Shown piece by piece: positions 33,445-44,410 of a stretch of 64,000 bases of DNA. How positions within the stretch are numbered: the first letter of the stretch is position 1; each line of letters opens with the position of its first letter. The notes below the pieces were generated by a model that was not told where the DNA came from, searched no databases, and saw only the letters and a list, made by a program, of their open reading frames with translations. Location: contig NC_064619.1 of the NCBI RefSeq assembly GCF_023898315.1, forward strand, positions 303,590,150 through 303,654,149, written 5' to 3'. The position numbers and the translations under genes were made by a program. The DNA comes from Schistocerca nitens (lineage: Eukaryota > Arthropoda > Insecta > Orthoptera > Acrididae).

Positions 33445-34080
33445 GCGTGGTACCCTGCCAGTTGACTGAAGGTTTAGGCGTTCTTATCTGGCCTAGAGGT
33501 GTTCCTTGTGACTTGCTACAGACACTTGAGATCCAGTATCTAATACGAATTTGCACAACTTTCCTTTCAAATAATTGGTCAGAAAGATGTCTGCTACTGC
33601 GTCTGCACAGGGGTGGCCGGTGCTAACCCTAATCGGAAGCATTGTACAATGAACACACCGCTTCATGCCCCGTTTAATGGCGGCATATGGGAACCACATT
33701 GTGATCACCTTCCTTGTTTCTGTGAACTTTTCTTTGTAAAATTTCGTTCGGAACGCCCAAAGCGCCTACATGCACAACATTGTAGTTCTCCGCAATTATG
33801 CTACATATGACCTGTACGACCACGTCGAAAATATTTGATATTGTTATTAAATATTACTATTTGTTCCTACCGCTTGGTGACCACATCAATTTCAGCTTGT
33901 GCTACCGCAGTTTCTACTGCTCATTCGGTGCCTTTAAGAATTCCATACGAGCCCTAAGTGGCTATTCTAGCAGTAAACCCTATGCAATCGCATCGTAAAC
34001 TCTCGCTTCAATTTCCTGTAAGTTGGCCTTATTTTCCTTCTCATCCTCAGTTCGTAACCTCCCCCTCACTTATCGACCTT
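33445..34080 (-). pseudogene. LTR-retrotransposon gag zinc knuckles and protease remnant
   Basis: On the minus strand, from right to left: a gag-like stretch with LRARMEFLKAPNEQ (about 33,950), zinc-knuckle-like GRTGHM and HNCGELQCCACRRFGRSERN (about 33,815-33,740), then the aspartic protease block CKFVLDTGSQVSVA (about 33,555-33,515), the DTGS active-site form. Pol is absent because the element ends at the SINE. It is a different family from the gag-protease at 25,380. Stops interrupt it. Confidence 0.75.
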
Positions 34081-35500
34081 AATGACAGTAAAAATTAAAC
34101 CGCGTGTACCTAATGGAAATTTGGGAAAAGCAATCGTCACCGAAGTTAATCTGCCGGTAAAGAGGGAGGAAAGGGTTACATCTAAATGAAAGGAAAAATG
34201 CAATTGAAATTGGTGAAAATTAATTTTGAGAAAAAGGTAAAATGAATAAAGAAAGTAAATGTGCGGTCGTTACGTTAACAATTAATTAGCGTTAATTAGA
34301 TATTTGAGATTTGGGGAAAATTACGGTCGCCAGTCCTATGGACAACTACTATAATAACTTAAAAAGAGAGGTCATTGCACATATAATTAGCACTAAAAGC
34401 GTGGCAACTGAAGGTTGTCACGTGTTGTGTGAAAACTGAATGTTTGTCAGAAGTAAAAAATTTCGCTACACTCTGTCTTAATTTAGCAAAAGAATTAATA
34501 AAACCGGAAAATTGAAAGTTAATTTAGTGACTGAAATTAATAGAGAACTTTGTTTCTGAAGCACTACAAAATTCAATAAAATAAAGTTAGTCTTGGGTTA
34601 CCTCAACAATCATTTCAAAAGCTACTTGAATCTACGCAATTTAGAAATAAGAGATTTAACTTTGAACTTGAATTAAATGATTCTAAACAATTAATAATAG
34701 TAAAATTTAGTACGTACCAAGATGAGCTTCAGTCACAGGTGAGCTAAAATATGGTAACAAAACTCGCACTCATAATTTGTGCTTGTGTAATCTAAATATT
34801 GTAGCCAGCTATGAATACTTTAACTGAACTTGAAATTAAAGCAGTGAAATGGAATGATATTACTTTAATGCTGGCGTTTGAATTTCAACGACACTCGGGT
34901 TCATTCCGGAAAAGGAAGGGACCCTGCTTGGCAATGCAACTGGGACAATGAGCAACAAAGGTTCATGCTAAGTTGCTGTATTTTAGTGATGCAACAGTTT
35001 GAAAAGCTGAGGTCTGCCATACAGTTCTAAAACTTTACGTGCTTTCAGTCTTCCTTGTTGGTTGATTTAAGATTTGAAGTCGTCGATCAAGGAGGTGGCG
35101 ACAGTCACTCATTGTCGGCCGTCGCTGTTGCAGAAGGTGGATGTTGGCGCGCCTTCTTCGCGACACTGTCACCAGGCGAAACGGGCTCTTGATGTGCGCC
35201 AGCTAATGCTTCCCGTCCGCGACACCGTGTCAGAAACTATCATAGCAAGTTGAGCGCAATTACATGCTGCCAAACCCCGAAAGCGCGGCAACTCGCGGGA
35301 ACGTCACACAACACCTGCCCCACCGCCCTACTCCAGCCAGACTCTCTCTGCCCGCGCTCCATGCGGTAGAGTTAACACTACCAAAGATCCTAAACACCTT
35401 GGTTCTCCACACGACCTATCGATGTAATCGTTCGATAGCATAGTTTTCCCTAGGCCAGACCCAGCGTAAAAATACAAATAATATTTACAAAACAAACCAA
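34081..35500 (-). mobile_element. Probable 5' leader and LTR of the same LTR retrotransposon
   Basis: Upstream (minus sense) of the gag remnant is a non-coding AT-rich leader. At 34,346-34,326 the minus strand reads TGGCGACCGTAATTTTC, which I take as a primer-binding-site-like start after the LTR because it lies between the leader and a promoter-like, GC-richer region at about 35,000-35,350. No second LTR is present, so the ends are estimates. Confidence 0.45.
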
Positions 35501-35509
35501 TTATACATC

Positions 35510-35510
<1 letters not shown>

Positions 35511-35566
<56 letters not shown>
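35511..35566. repeat. (TA)n microsatellite
   Basis: About 27 AT units. Confidence 0.97.
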
Positions 35567-35568
<2 letters not shown>

Positions 35569-36082
35569 AAACAATTACAATATATAAATACACTGAAATG
35601 TCGTATCTACAGGTAACAAAATGAGGAAGAAAATTATAGTACAATAGATGGAAATAGGAGGATATGCATTTCTAGCGTTACAAGTTAACTCCTATGTATT
35701 CATATTAGTTTTGCAAACATAGTCCACGAAACTCTCTACCAATTTCCCGCGTCTCTGGAATATTCCATTAATCTGCTCTCTGTAGTATCTCGCTGTGTTT
35801 TTCTCCTCTTTCTCTCTAGTAAGCCTTCCCTCGAATTGTCAAATGACTGTAACATTACAAACATCCCTGCCTCCCCACTAACTTTAGTTTAGCTATACTG
35901 AATAATTTCCCAACCTGGAAGCTGTATCGAAATTGTCAAAAAACGCGAAGACAACTTCCTGTGATTTCCAGCAAAATGGAATGACCAAAGAAGCCGTGTT
36001 AGTATCAAGGGTAGGTGCACTAGGGTGTGGCGGTTCCCTTCTTTCCTTCCTTAGTTGCCTTCATTCTGCCTGCAGCTAAGCT

Positions 36083-36307
36083 ACGTGATTTACCAGGTTC
36101 CGAATAGCCTCTTCAGACAGAATTACTTATCCGTATTTCCTGCTTACTACTAGCACAAGAATACCTAAATAATGAAAAGTAAAAAAGGGAAAGGAACGAG
36201 TACTTGATTTATCAGATGCAGAATAGCCTGCAGAACCGGAACTGCTTATCTATATTGCCTGCTTACTACCAACAAAAGAATACCCAAAATTATACAAAAT
36301 GAAAAGG
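36083..36307. repeat. Tandem duplication, about 120-bp unit
   Basis: The segment 36,083-36,181 (GATTTACCAGGTTCCGAATA through TTTCCTGCTTACTACTAG to AATGAAAAG) recurs at 36,201-36,307 with about 75-80% similarity by eye. Confidence 0.75.
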
Positions 36308-36578
36308 AAGAAGAAAGGATATGCAAACATCCACAGAGGTCCAAAAACCTCTAAAATCTGCACTGACTCATATTTCTGCATGAGATGTCCTTTCTTAGAA
36401 CAACTTAACTGCTGCCATCCATCTTCATCTTCAGCATTTGTTCTGATACCAAATATAATGCGGCAGCAGGAGGAGACACACTTCTGAAGGCAATTACGAC
36501 GGTGTTTCTGGAGTAGCTGTGTATGGGTGGTAATTCTCTGCTGGAGATGAATGTAAGTGTAGCAGAAGAAGGAAGTTT

Positions 36579-36663
36579 GATACGGCACCTTCTTTACTGC
36601 TCGTTGATACGCCACCTTCTTTACTGCTCTTTCTTTCTTTCTTTTTCTTTTTTTTTCTTTTTT
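36579..36663. repeat. 27-bp tandem pair plus (CTTT)n
   Basis: GATACGGCACCTTCTTTACT at 36,579 repeats as GATACGCCACCTTCTTTACT at 36,606, followed by a CTTT-rich run to about 36,663. Confidence 0.85.
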
Positions 36664-38203
36664 ACAATCAGTAGTCCTGTGACTGATGTCATAGACAGAA
36701 GGCAAGGCGAATACACTGTTACTGTGTCTCTTGGTGCACCGACTTCAGGCAACACAGTCAGTGATAGTGCGGAGCGAGCTCCGTGGCAGTTGTGTCAAGG
36801 GAAGTCTAGTGCCCATAGTTGGCAGTCTGGGGTAGGCTGTTGTGATAGTGAGTACGACAGACTCCTTCTCACCCAAGTGACACCTTGCAGAAGGGTTCCC
36901 CGTCCATGCATGGATGGCAGGATTACAGTTTTCATAGTTCCATGAAGGCAGCAAAGCGATGAGCTTCCTAAGTAAATGGGTAGTCAGACAGAAGGCAAAT
37001 GTTTGAGATCCAGCGACGGTAGTAATGGCGACAGCATAATTGGTACAGCGCTGAAAAGCACACCTTCCTGCCCAGCTGTCCGAAAATGACGCCTAGTGTG
37101 GGAGAGGTTTAAAAGCAAGTGTCCTGACCGATTTTGTGGAAGTACCTGCACTCTCGTATCACTCATAAGTGTTCTGGAACAGGACAATGACCAAAGCGGC
37201 TGTCATCAAGCGGTAGTCAATCAAACCAGTGTGGGTTACCAAAAGCTGGTCCAAAGGCATTGTCGGGTGCAAGGAGGCAAATAGTGGACACAGGCAAGGG
37301 TCAAAGGACAACATCAATGGCAGGTCACTGACCACAGCTGCTAACTGCGATGATGGTTGCGTCCCTGGTGCTCCATTCGTAGCTCCAAGAACTGCTGCAG
37401 TTCGTCTTCCTAAAATACTATCAACAGTCATGTTTCTCTACATGTCGTAGCCACCCTGTACATGTAGGGTGGATCACAAGTGAGGTAAGAGACAATGACG
37501 AACCAAAACATTATGAACACTCACAACCGTGAGACTGAATGGCACTGGTGGCGTTGTGAGTTTGTTGTGAATTAAGAAAACCACATAAACGGAGCAAAGA
37601 CGAATAGGCAAATATCTTAGTGAAAATATAGCCAGAAAATGGGGAAATCCCACTCACTAGAGCGACTTTGCCAAAAGGTAGATTCAAATGTAAAGAAGAA
37701 CAGCAGTTAGTGGCAAAATCCGTAATTGGTTACAGATCTAGTTTTCTACTGTAACATAGTCATCATCGGTGCCAAACTATAAAACACAAAAATCAAGAAC
37801 AGATAGAAAATAAGAGTATGTACAGCCAAGCTCAAAAGTATCCGAACGACCTGAATTGCATTTCGCCTGATTCACAAGCAATCCACATAACGCAGCTATC
37901 TAGCAGGTCCTCTAATCGCTTCTTGGAACAGTCGTTTGACTATTGAAAATGGTTCCAACAAGTCACCACTAGAAAACACTGCTCTGTCTCGCAATAACTC
38001 AAGATGTAAAGTAATATCAAGTTACTACAAATATCAGGGAACATCTTATCACAGATAATACTGTGCTTAAGGCTTGTAAGCTCACATTTATTGCAATAAA
38101 TGATATACCTGAAATGTTACCACTCTCATTATTACGTCGGATAGGTAATGCACGTAGTAATTTCGTCGTATTCATAATTTCCTCTTCAAGGTAACATACC
38201 ACG

Positions 38204-40219
38204 TGTAACACCATGGCTCTAATGCTCTACAGATTTATTTTGCCTTTTGCTTTGGTTTAATGTTACATCGTTGAGCTTCTGTAAATGTGTTTGATTGAAT
38301 AGATAACACAAAATTGTATACTTCTTTCTTTGTTTAAAACTTTGATGTCGTAGATTGATTCTATACAATGTAGTATATCTGTCATTTAAATTCCTTGTCC
38401 CATTTAGAGGGAACAAAACTTACTGTATATAATTGTAATTTCTGTGTGAATAATTTTTTGTAGAAATGTCAATATGTGCAAATGTTCTGTTTTATTTAAT
38501 GTGTTTGGTTACTGTTATGTAAACTGCTGATCCTCGCTTAGGGTTCTTAGTTGTTCTGTATGCAAAAGTTGTTGTGGTTCCCCTCGGGAACGGAACTGTG
38601 TAGCGCGCGCAGATTGTGGTTGGCCTAAGTAGAAAAGGTGGAACGAAGAGTCAGTCGGGGACGAGCCACCAGTCGGGGACGAGCTACCAAACTGTGCACT
38701 GACCATGTAAAAGTGGCATATTGTGCTGGTTCCGAGAGAGGCTTTTTCTGCCGCTTTCCAATGACGTGGATGGATGGATAAATAGCTGGAACGATTCTGC
38801 AATTGGTATCCACCATCGCCACTAAGAAGTGACAGAGTCCAGCAATTCTGCCTGCAAATCCACCTGCCAACATGCAGTTGCCATCACATTGCGTAATCAC
38901 TGTAACGGAATGATATAATAATGTACAGTGAAGGATCAGCTTATTGGATGTGTTAGTGTGATCAAATATAAGGTAACTTATAACTGAATTTATGTACCTA
39001 CCTTGATTTTTTCCCTATCACAACACCTCTCAGGTTCCTCTCCATTTTAACCATGATTACCGAGTGTCCTATATTGTGGAAAAAATGAAAGCCTTAAAGT
39101 TAGACAGTTAATTACATAATGTTGTTTGATCTTTGATGAGAAGGGAATATTCAGATTTACTGTGGATTTAGTGAAATTGTGGGAGGCAGTAAATGTAGTT
39201 TTGTGAAGTTTCGAAGGCACCTATTCAATCATTTACTTGAAAGTAGAAGACTGTGGTAATGAAGACAATTTTCTGTTTCTTTTATAAATTAAAGTTCTTA
39301 AAATTGAGGCTTATAAAGTTTTGCTTAGTTAATGATCATAGTGCTACCTGTAGTAAATTTTAAAAGGTGAGTCAGTTTCTTGCAAATTTGTCAACATTGT
39401 TTCACTGTAGTAAAAGTGGAAAACTGCAATAGTAGAAAATTATATGTTCATGATTGCTAAGTGTTTGTCTCTCTTGTGTATTGAAAGTGCATATTAATAG
39501 TATAACAGGATCCTCAGTTCGTCTATTATGCTAATGCTAGGTAACAAATAACGGGAAGACCACTATTTATGAAAACCATAATTTCTTTATTCAAAAGATA
39601 GTGAGAAGCAACCTGTTAGTGGATTCCAATTAAATAGTAAAGTACGAGTATTTAACTGAGAGAGACTTAACCTATGTCCAATTTATGATCCTGCAGTGAA
39701 TGTTAATAGTAATGTTATAAAGACCATTCAGTTTGAACAAGCCCTGAAAGTAATAGTGTGTTTCGGTATCTGTTATATTTTTGCTAATAGTTTGTGCTGC
39801 TCTAGCTGTTAGCTTCAATCTTACCGTAAACATATGTATGTGTCAGAGTTCATTGCACTCGCGTGTGACAAAGTATAGGTTGTGTTTATCCGTTAAAGTT
39901 ACTAATAACTATTTTCTTGGACAAGAATGTTAATCATTCTCTTGCCTAATTAGGCTGGCGACCGTTTTCTTTCTGCATTAAACAGTGCAGATAGGCAAAA
40001 AGTTTGTTTGTTACTGTTCAAATATTTACGCAATTCTGACTTTCATTTCCGATAAGCCACCCCCGTTAGGTACAACTCGGTCAACACAACAAAATTCCTC
40101 TCAGAGGGTAACACTGTTCTGTTGCTTTATACCATAATTGTTTTAACTAGATAGTTATATATCACGACCTGCCTCCTACTTTAAGGTTATGGTATAGCAG
40201 TAGCAGACGGTAGTGTTAT
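38204..40219 (+). repeat. Long direct repeat, copy A (LTR-like)
   Basis: Begins TGTAACACCATGGCTCTAAT and ends GCAGACGGTAGTGTTAT; collinear with 42,472-44,215. Shared landmarks: CCTCGGGAACGGAACTGTGT at 38,582, a GATAAATAGCTGG TATA-like box at 38,776, AACACCTCTCAGG at 39,023, CATTGCACTCGCGTG at 39,851, and GGCTGGCGACCG at 39,953. The first and last bases are roughly complementary (TGTAACAC / GTGTTAT), as LTR ends are. No flanking duplication was found, so LTR identity is only possible. Confidence 0.8.
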
Positions 40220-40254
40220 GCGTACTTGTTATTTAACACAAAATGACATTAAAA

Positions 40255-41480
40255 ATTTAAGTTATTCACGAGCAGCTAGTTGAGAATATGTACGAACTTG
40301 AAATGACACGACGAACCGTCTCGTTCTGCATACGGAATCAAACCCAGGTCATGAAGACTAAGATTTCGTGACTGACGGAAACTAACAGTCATTCCTGACT
40401 AAGCACACAGAGAGTGATATACTTCGATTTTAGACAGTATCAGTTAGCAAATATCTACTTTAAATTACATAACGTAAACATTTTTAACAGACGCGAATTC
40501 TTACCCAGCATCTGTTGTCCCTGTTAACGAACTACTAGAGATGTTAAATATTGCTTCTTCACAAGTAACTTACTTGAAATGCCGTGAGGTAAAGCTTTGT
40601 GTTGGACAGGGATTCGAACCCAGAACCTAATCGGCTTGTTATCGAAGCACAATCAAATGTGACATATCGGGTTTTCTCGGCAGTAGCTAGATGTTTTAAC
40701 TGAAATGATGAGACGAAACATTACTTCTTTCCTTCCCAGGACTCCAACCCGGCACCTATCGCTGTTATATTCTAGAGAAAACGAACGTTAAAAATGGGTT
40801 TGTTACACCAGCAGCGACATGTGAGCATTTTTGAACCAGAAATAATATGACGAAGAGTTCAGTGCTGACTGGGAATCGAACTCCACACGTATTGTTGTTG
40901 ACTACACACAAAGAGACATCAGCTACCGATTTTTTCTCCACCAGCAGCTCGAAATAACATCCTTGAACTTACAGTGATCTCTCAGATAGTTCTGTGTCTC
41001 ACTGGGAGTCAAAAAGGTCAGATATCGTTAGTGTTGACAACGAATGAAAATGCATTAAAAATCAAAATTATTATCCACAAGCAGATAGGTGTTCTCATGC
41101 TGGAGCTTGATAATACATAAAGAAAAGTTTAATGCCAGGCCAGGATTCGAACCCATTCACGCGCAATATGTGGAGATGTTGAGGAATCTGCAGTTTTGAA
41201 CAAACAACAAATTGTAGTCGAGCTGTATTGTCACGAAGGGATCAATTCCGCGTTAAGGGCGGTCTGAGTTGCATTCCCAGTTGAGAACCAATTTTATCGA
41301 CATACAGAAGCTCAAATAAAAGATGGAGTAAGTGTCCTGTGACCCTACATAGCGTTTGTTTCGTCACTAGAAATGAATAACTAGTATAAGAAAGGTTACT
41401 AGGGATAGAGTTCCCAAATTTCGCCGTTCCGGACTTTATTGTGGTTCAATCTAACGTCTACTTGGTAGAGAAGGAATATC
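40255..41480 (-). repeat. Decayed tandem array, period about 132 bp, tRNA T-arm-like core
   Basis: A core resembling the reverse complement of a tRNA T arm (plus-strand GATTCGAACCC type) recurs at about 40,335, 40,495 (weak), 40,611, 40,741, 40,873, 41,007, 41,143, 41,271 and 41,402, spaced 128-138 bases apart after the first. Further shared words lie between the cores: a CACCAGCAGCT-like word about 70-75 bases after the core (GAGCAGCTAG at 40,271, CAGTAGCTAG at 40,682, CACCAGCAGCG at 40,808, CACCAGCAGCT at 40,941, CACAAGCAGAT at 41,077), and AATATGACGAAGAGTTCAGT-like sequence before the next core. Units are strongly diverged. One further core-like match is at 41,591. Confidence 0.75.
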
Positions 41481-42271
41481 ATGTTTAATGTGAATTTCAG
41501 ACGGCAATGCCATTATACCTTCTTCACTTGACGTAGCCTGAAGAGAATACAATCTGTCTCTCCCTATTACAAATAATCGGCAGAAGTTGGACTCGAACCC
41601 ACACCATCGTCATAGGAACCTATCATCAATCCAACAGACCACCAAATCCTCTTCTCTGAGACTCATTTTTCTATCATAACACCATTGCGGCACACTCGAT
41701 GAGAATTCTGACACACAGGCTCCCTGTAGTGGTTAGCAACACGTTGGGTACATTGATTTACTTGGTTGACCGAATCGCCATGAACTAGCTGCCTCGGCTA
41801 CCCAGTGCATACATTCGATTCTATTTTGTAATCACCGAAATAAAATCACGTAACTGCCACCTACACAGAACTGCCAACAGTGTAGGATGCAGAAATTTAA
41901 ATAGCAAGTGTTCCTTTCCATTTGAGCTACTCTATTGCGCTATCTGTTTGTTGAAAACGCCGTGCAGTGCAAAAGAAAAGCTGTAACTGTCTGTCTCTCA
42001 AAAGTCTAGATCCGGCCATATGCATTATCTCACAGCACTTTGGAATGCAGAAGTTCTGGAGGAAATTATGTTGACATCTGGAGGTGCTGCAGCTACATGA
42101 CAGCAAGTAGCGTAATGGTAAGTGTCGCGCACCGCAGATAAGACGTCGTGAGTTCTATTAAATTCGCTGCTACATTTATTAAAACGCAATTCTCCTGTCT
42201 GCTGTAATTATCAATTTAATGGAACTTTGAACATAATTCCCTTCACTTCTCAACTGAAAATAGTCCCATGT

Positions 42272-42471
42272 GGGCCGGCCGGAGTGGCTGTGCGGTTCTA
42301 GGCGCTACAGTCTGGAACCCAGCGACCGCTACGGTTGCTGGTTCGAATCCTGCCTTGGGCATGGATGTGTGTGATGTCCTTAGTTTAGTTAGGTTTAATT
42401 AGTTCTACGTTCTAGGCGACTGATGACCTCAGAAGTTAAGTCGCATAGTGCTCAGAGCCATTTGAACCAGT
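42272..42471 (+). mobile_element. SINE, head Z / tail A, full length
   Basis: GGCCGGCCGGAGTGGCTGTG head, B box GGTTCGAATCC at 42,341, tail to CAGAGCCATTTGAACCAG. It lies directly against the start of direct-repeat copy B. Confidence 0.92.
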
Positions 42472-44215
42472 TGTAACACCACAGCTCTTATGCTGTATGG
42501 ATTTATTTTTATTTTTATTTTTTTTTTTTGCTTTATTTAATGTTACATTGTTGATCGTCTGTAAATGTGTTTGAATCGATAATATAAAATTGTGTACTCT
42601 TTTCTTTGTCAAGCCTTTGATATCGTGATTTGATTCTATGCAAAGTAGTGTATCTGTAATTTAAAATTCTTTGTCCCATTTGGAGGGAACAAATCTTGCT
42701 GTATATAATTGTAATTTCGTGTGAATAATTTTTTGTAGAAGTGTCAATATGTGAAAATGTTCTGTCTTATTTAATGTATTTGATTGCTGTTATGTAAACT
42801 GCTGATCCTCACTTAGGGCTCTTAGTTATTCTGTATGTAAACAGTGTAGTGGTTCCCCTCGGGAACGGAACTGTGTAGCGCGCGCAAATTGTGGTTGGCC
42901 TAGGTGGAACAAGAGTCAGTCGGAGGCGAGCTACGAGTCGAGGACGAGCCAGCAGTAAGAGATGAGCTACGAGTCCGTGCACTGCCGTATAAAAGTTGCA
43001 TAGTGCTGGTTTCGAGAGAGGCTTTTCTATTATTTTCCAATGCCTCGGATGGAGGGATAAATAGCTGGGCTATTCTGGAGTTTGTATCTATCATCGCCAC
43101 CAAGAAATGACAGATTCTAGCAATTCTGCCTGTAATTCCACCGACCAACATGCAGTTGCCACCACGTTGCGCAATCACTGTAACGTAATACTATAATGAT
43201 GTACAGTGAAGGATCAGCTTAATGGATGTGTTATTGTGCTGAAATATAAGGTAATCTATATCTGAATTTATGTACCTACCTTGACTTTTCTCCTCATCAT
43301 AACACCTCTCAGGGTCCTCTCCGTTTGAACTAAAGTGATTACCGAGTGTCCTTATTGAAAGTACGCTAAAACTCAGTTTGCTAATTAATGCCTATTGGAA
43401 AGAGTAAAGTTAAAGTTAATGTGGCAAGAGAGTGAGTTAAAGTTAATGATGCTTGCCGAAATAATTTTCCTAGTAAAACTGATTATTAATGTGTTGTTGC
43501 TAACTTCTAAATTAAAATTTCTCAAGACTGAGGCTTATAACGTTTTGCTTAGTAAATGATCACATTACTACCTGTTGTTAATCGTAGAAAGTGAGTCAGT
43601 ATCTTACAGTAATATTAATTTTATGTTTCATGGTAGTAAAAGTGGAAAATTGCATAGTAGGAAATTATATACTCATGTTTACTAAGTGTTTGTCTCTCTT
43701 GTGTGCATATTAACAGTATAAAGACCACTCAGTTTGTGTAAGCCCTGAAAGTGATAGTGTTTTTCTGTACGTGTTATAATTTAACAAATAGTTTGTGCTG
43801 CTCCAGTTGTTAGCTTCAATCTTAAAACATATGTGTCTCAGAGTTCATTGCACTCGCGTGTGGCCAAGTTTAGGTCGTGTTTATCCGTTAAAATTACTAA
43901 TAACTACTTTCTTGAACGAGAATGTTAATCATTCTCTTGCCTAGTTAGGCTGGCGGCCGATTACTTTATCCGTTGAACAGTGCAGATAGGCAAAATTTTG
44001 TTTAGTACTGTTCAAATATTTACGTAATTCTGACTTTCATTTCCGGTAAGCCATTCCCGTTAGGTACAACACGGTCAACTTAACAAAAAAATCCTCCCAG
44101 AGGGTAACACTGCTCTGTTGCTTTATACCATAGTTGCTATAACAAAATAGTTTTATTTCAAAGCCTATTTCCAGCTTTAAGGTTATGGTACAATAGTAGC
44201 AGACAGGAGTGTTAT
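42472..44215 (+). repeat. Long direct repeat, copy B (LTR-like)
   Basis: Collinear with 38,204-40,219: begins TGTAACACCACAGCTCTTAT and ends GACAGGAGTGTTAT. It is shorter mainly because a segment equivalent to about 39,500-39,720 of copy A is missing. The antisense frames in both copies (about 90 residues) are similar only because the DNA is repeated. Confidence 0.8.
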
Positions 44216-44410
44216 ACAGTCCCAAGTGAAAAACGGCTAACATTCTGTGACATTTTGTTCTTTTCTGGTTTAATAGACGGCCAGGCAGCAAATTCTCCTC
44301 GAAACTTTTGTATTGTGTGTGGGGAGAGCGCATCATGCCAAAATAGTCGGAAAAGTAATCGGGTGAAATGCAATTCAGGTCGTTCGGATACTATTAAGCG
44401 CGTCTGTACA

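Larger units (their letters stand above)
35567..37820. other. Unassigned sequence with short local repeats
   Basis: Apart from the small tandem repeats listed separately, no known element or gene. The Lys-rich minus-strand frame at 36,250-36,705 comes from a (CTTT)n run and has no family signature. GAACCAAAACATTATGAACA at 37,500 resembles the end of a dispersed repeat, but I could not find a partner end. Confidence 0.4.
37823..44406. mobile_element. 6.6-kb TIR element with TA flanks, no transposase
   Basis: The left end (37,823) and inverted right end (44,406) match over about 53 bases, with a perfectly shared block AGTATCCGAACGACCTGAAT continuing TGCATTTC. TA flanks both ends (37,821-37,822 and 44,407-44,408). 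The terminus resembles the AAAAGTATCCGGACACC end of the Tc1-like elements here, so a Tc1/mariner-type transposase probably mobilised it. Inside are two direct repeats (38,204 and 42,472), a decayed tandem array (40,255-41,480), one SINE and unassigned sequence. No transposase motif was found. Either a short MITE later received large insertions, or the whole unit moved together. Confidence 0.75.

Noticed and set aside
36250..36705. 151-codon Lys-rich minus-strand frame
   Set aside because: The KKEKKRKRKKE stretch is the translation of a (CTTT)n run; the rest shows no domain or gene structure.
38515..38900. Minus-strand frames repeated at 42,900-43,178
   Set aside because: Similar only because the DNA is a duplicated repeat; frames are not conserved as proteins and no family is recognisable.
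40255..41480. CRISPR-like or tRNA gene cluster
   Set aside because: The repeats are whole diverged units of about 132 bp, not short identical repeats with unique spacers; the genome is eukaryotic; the tRNA-like match covers only the T-arm region.
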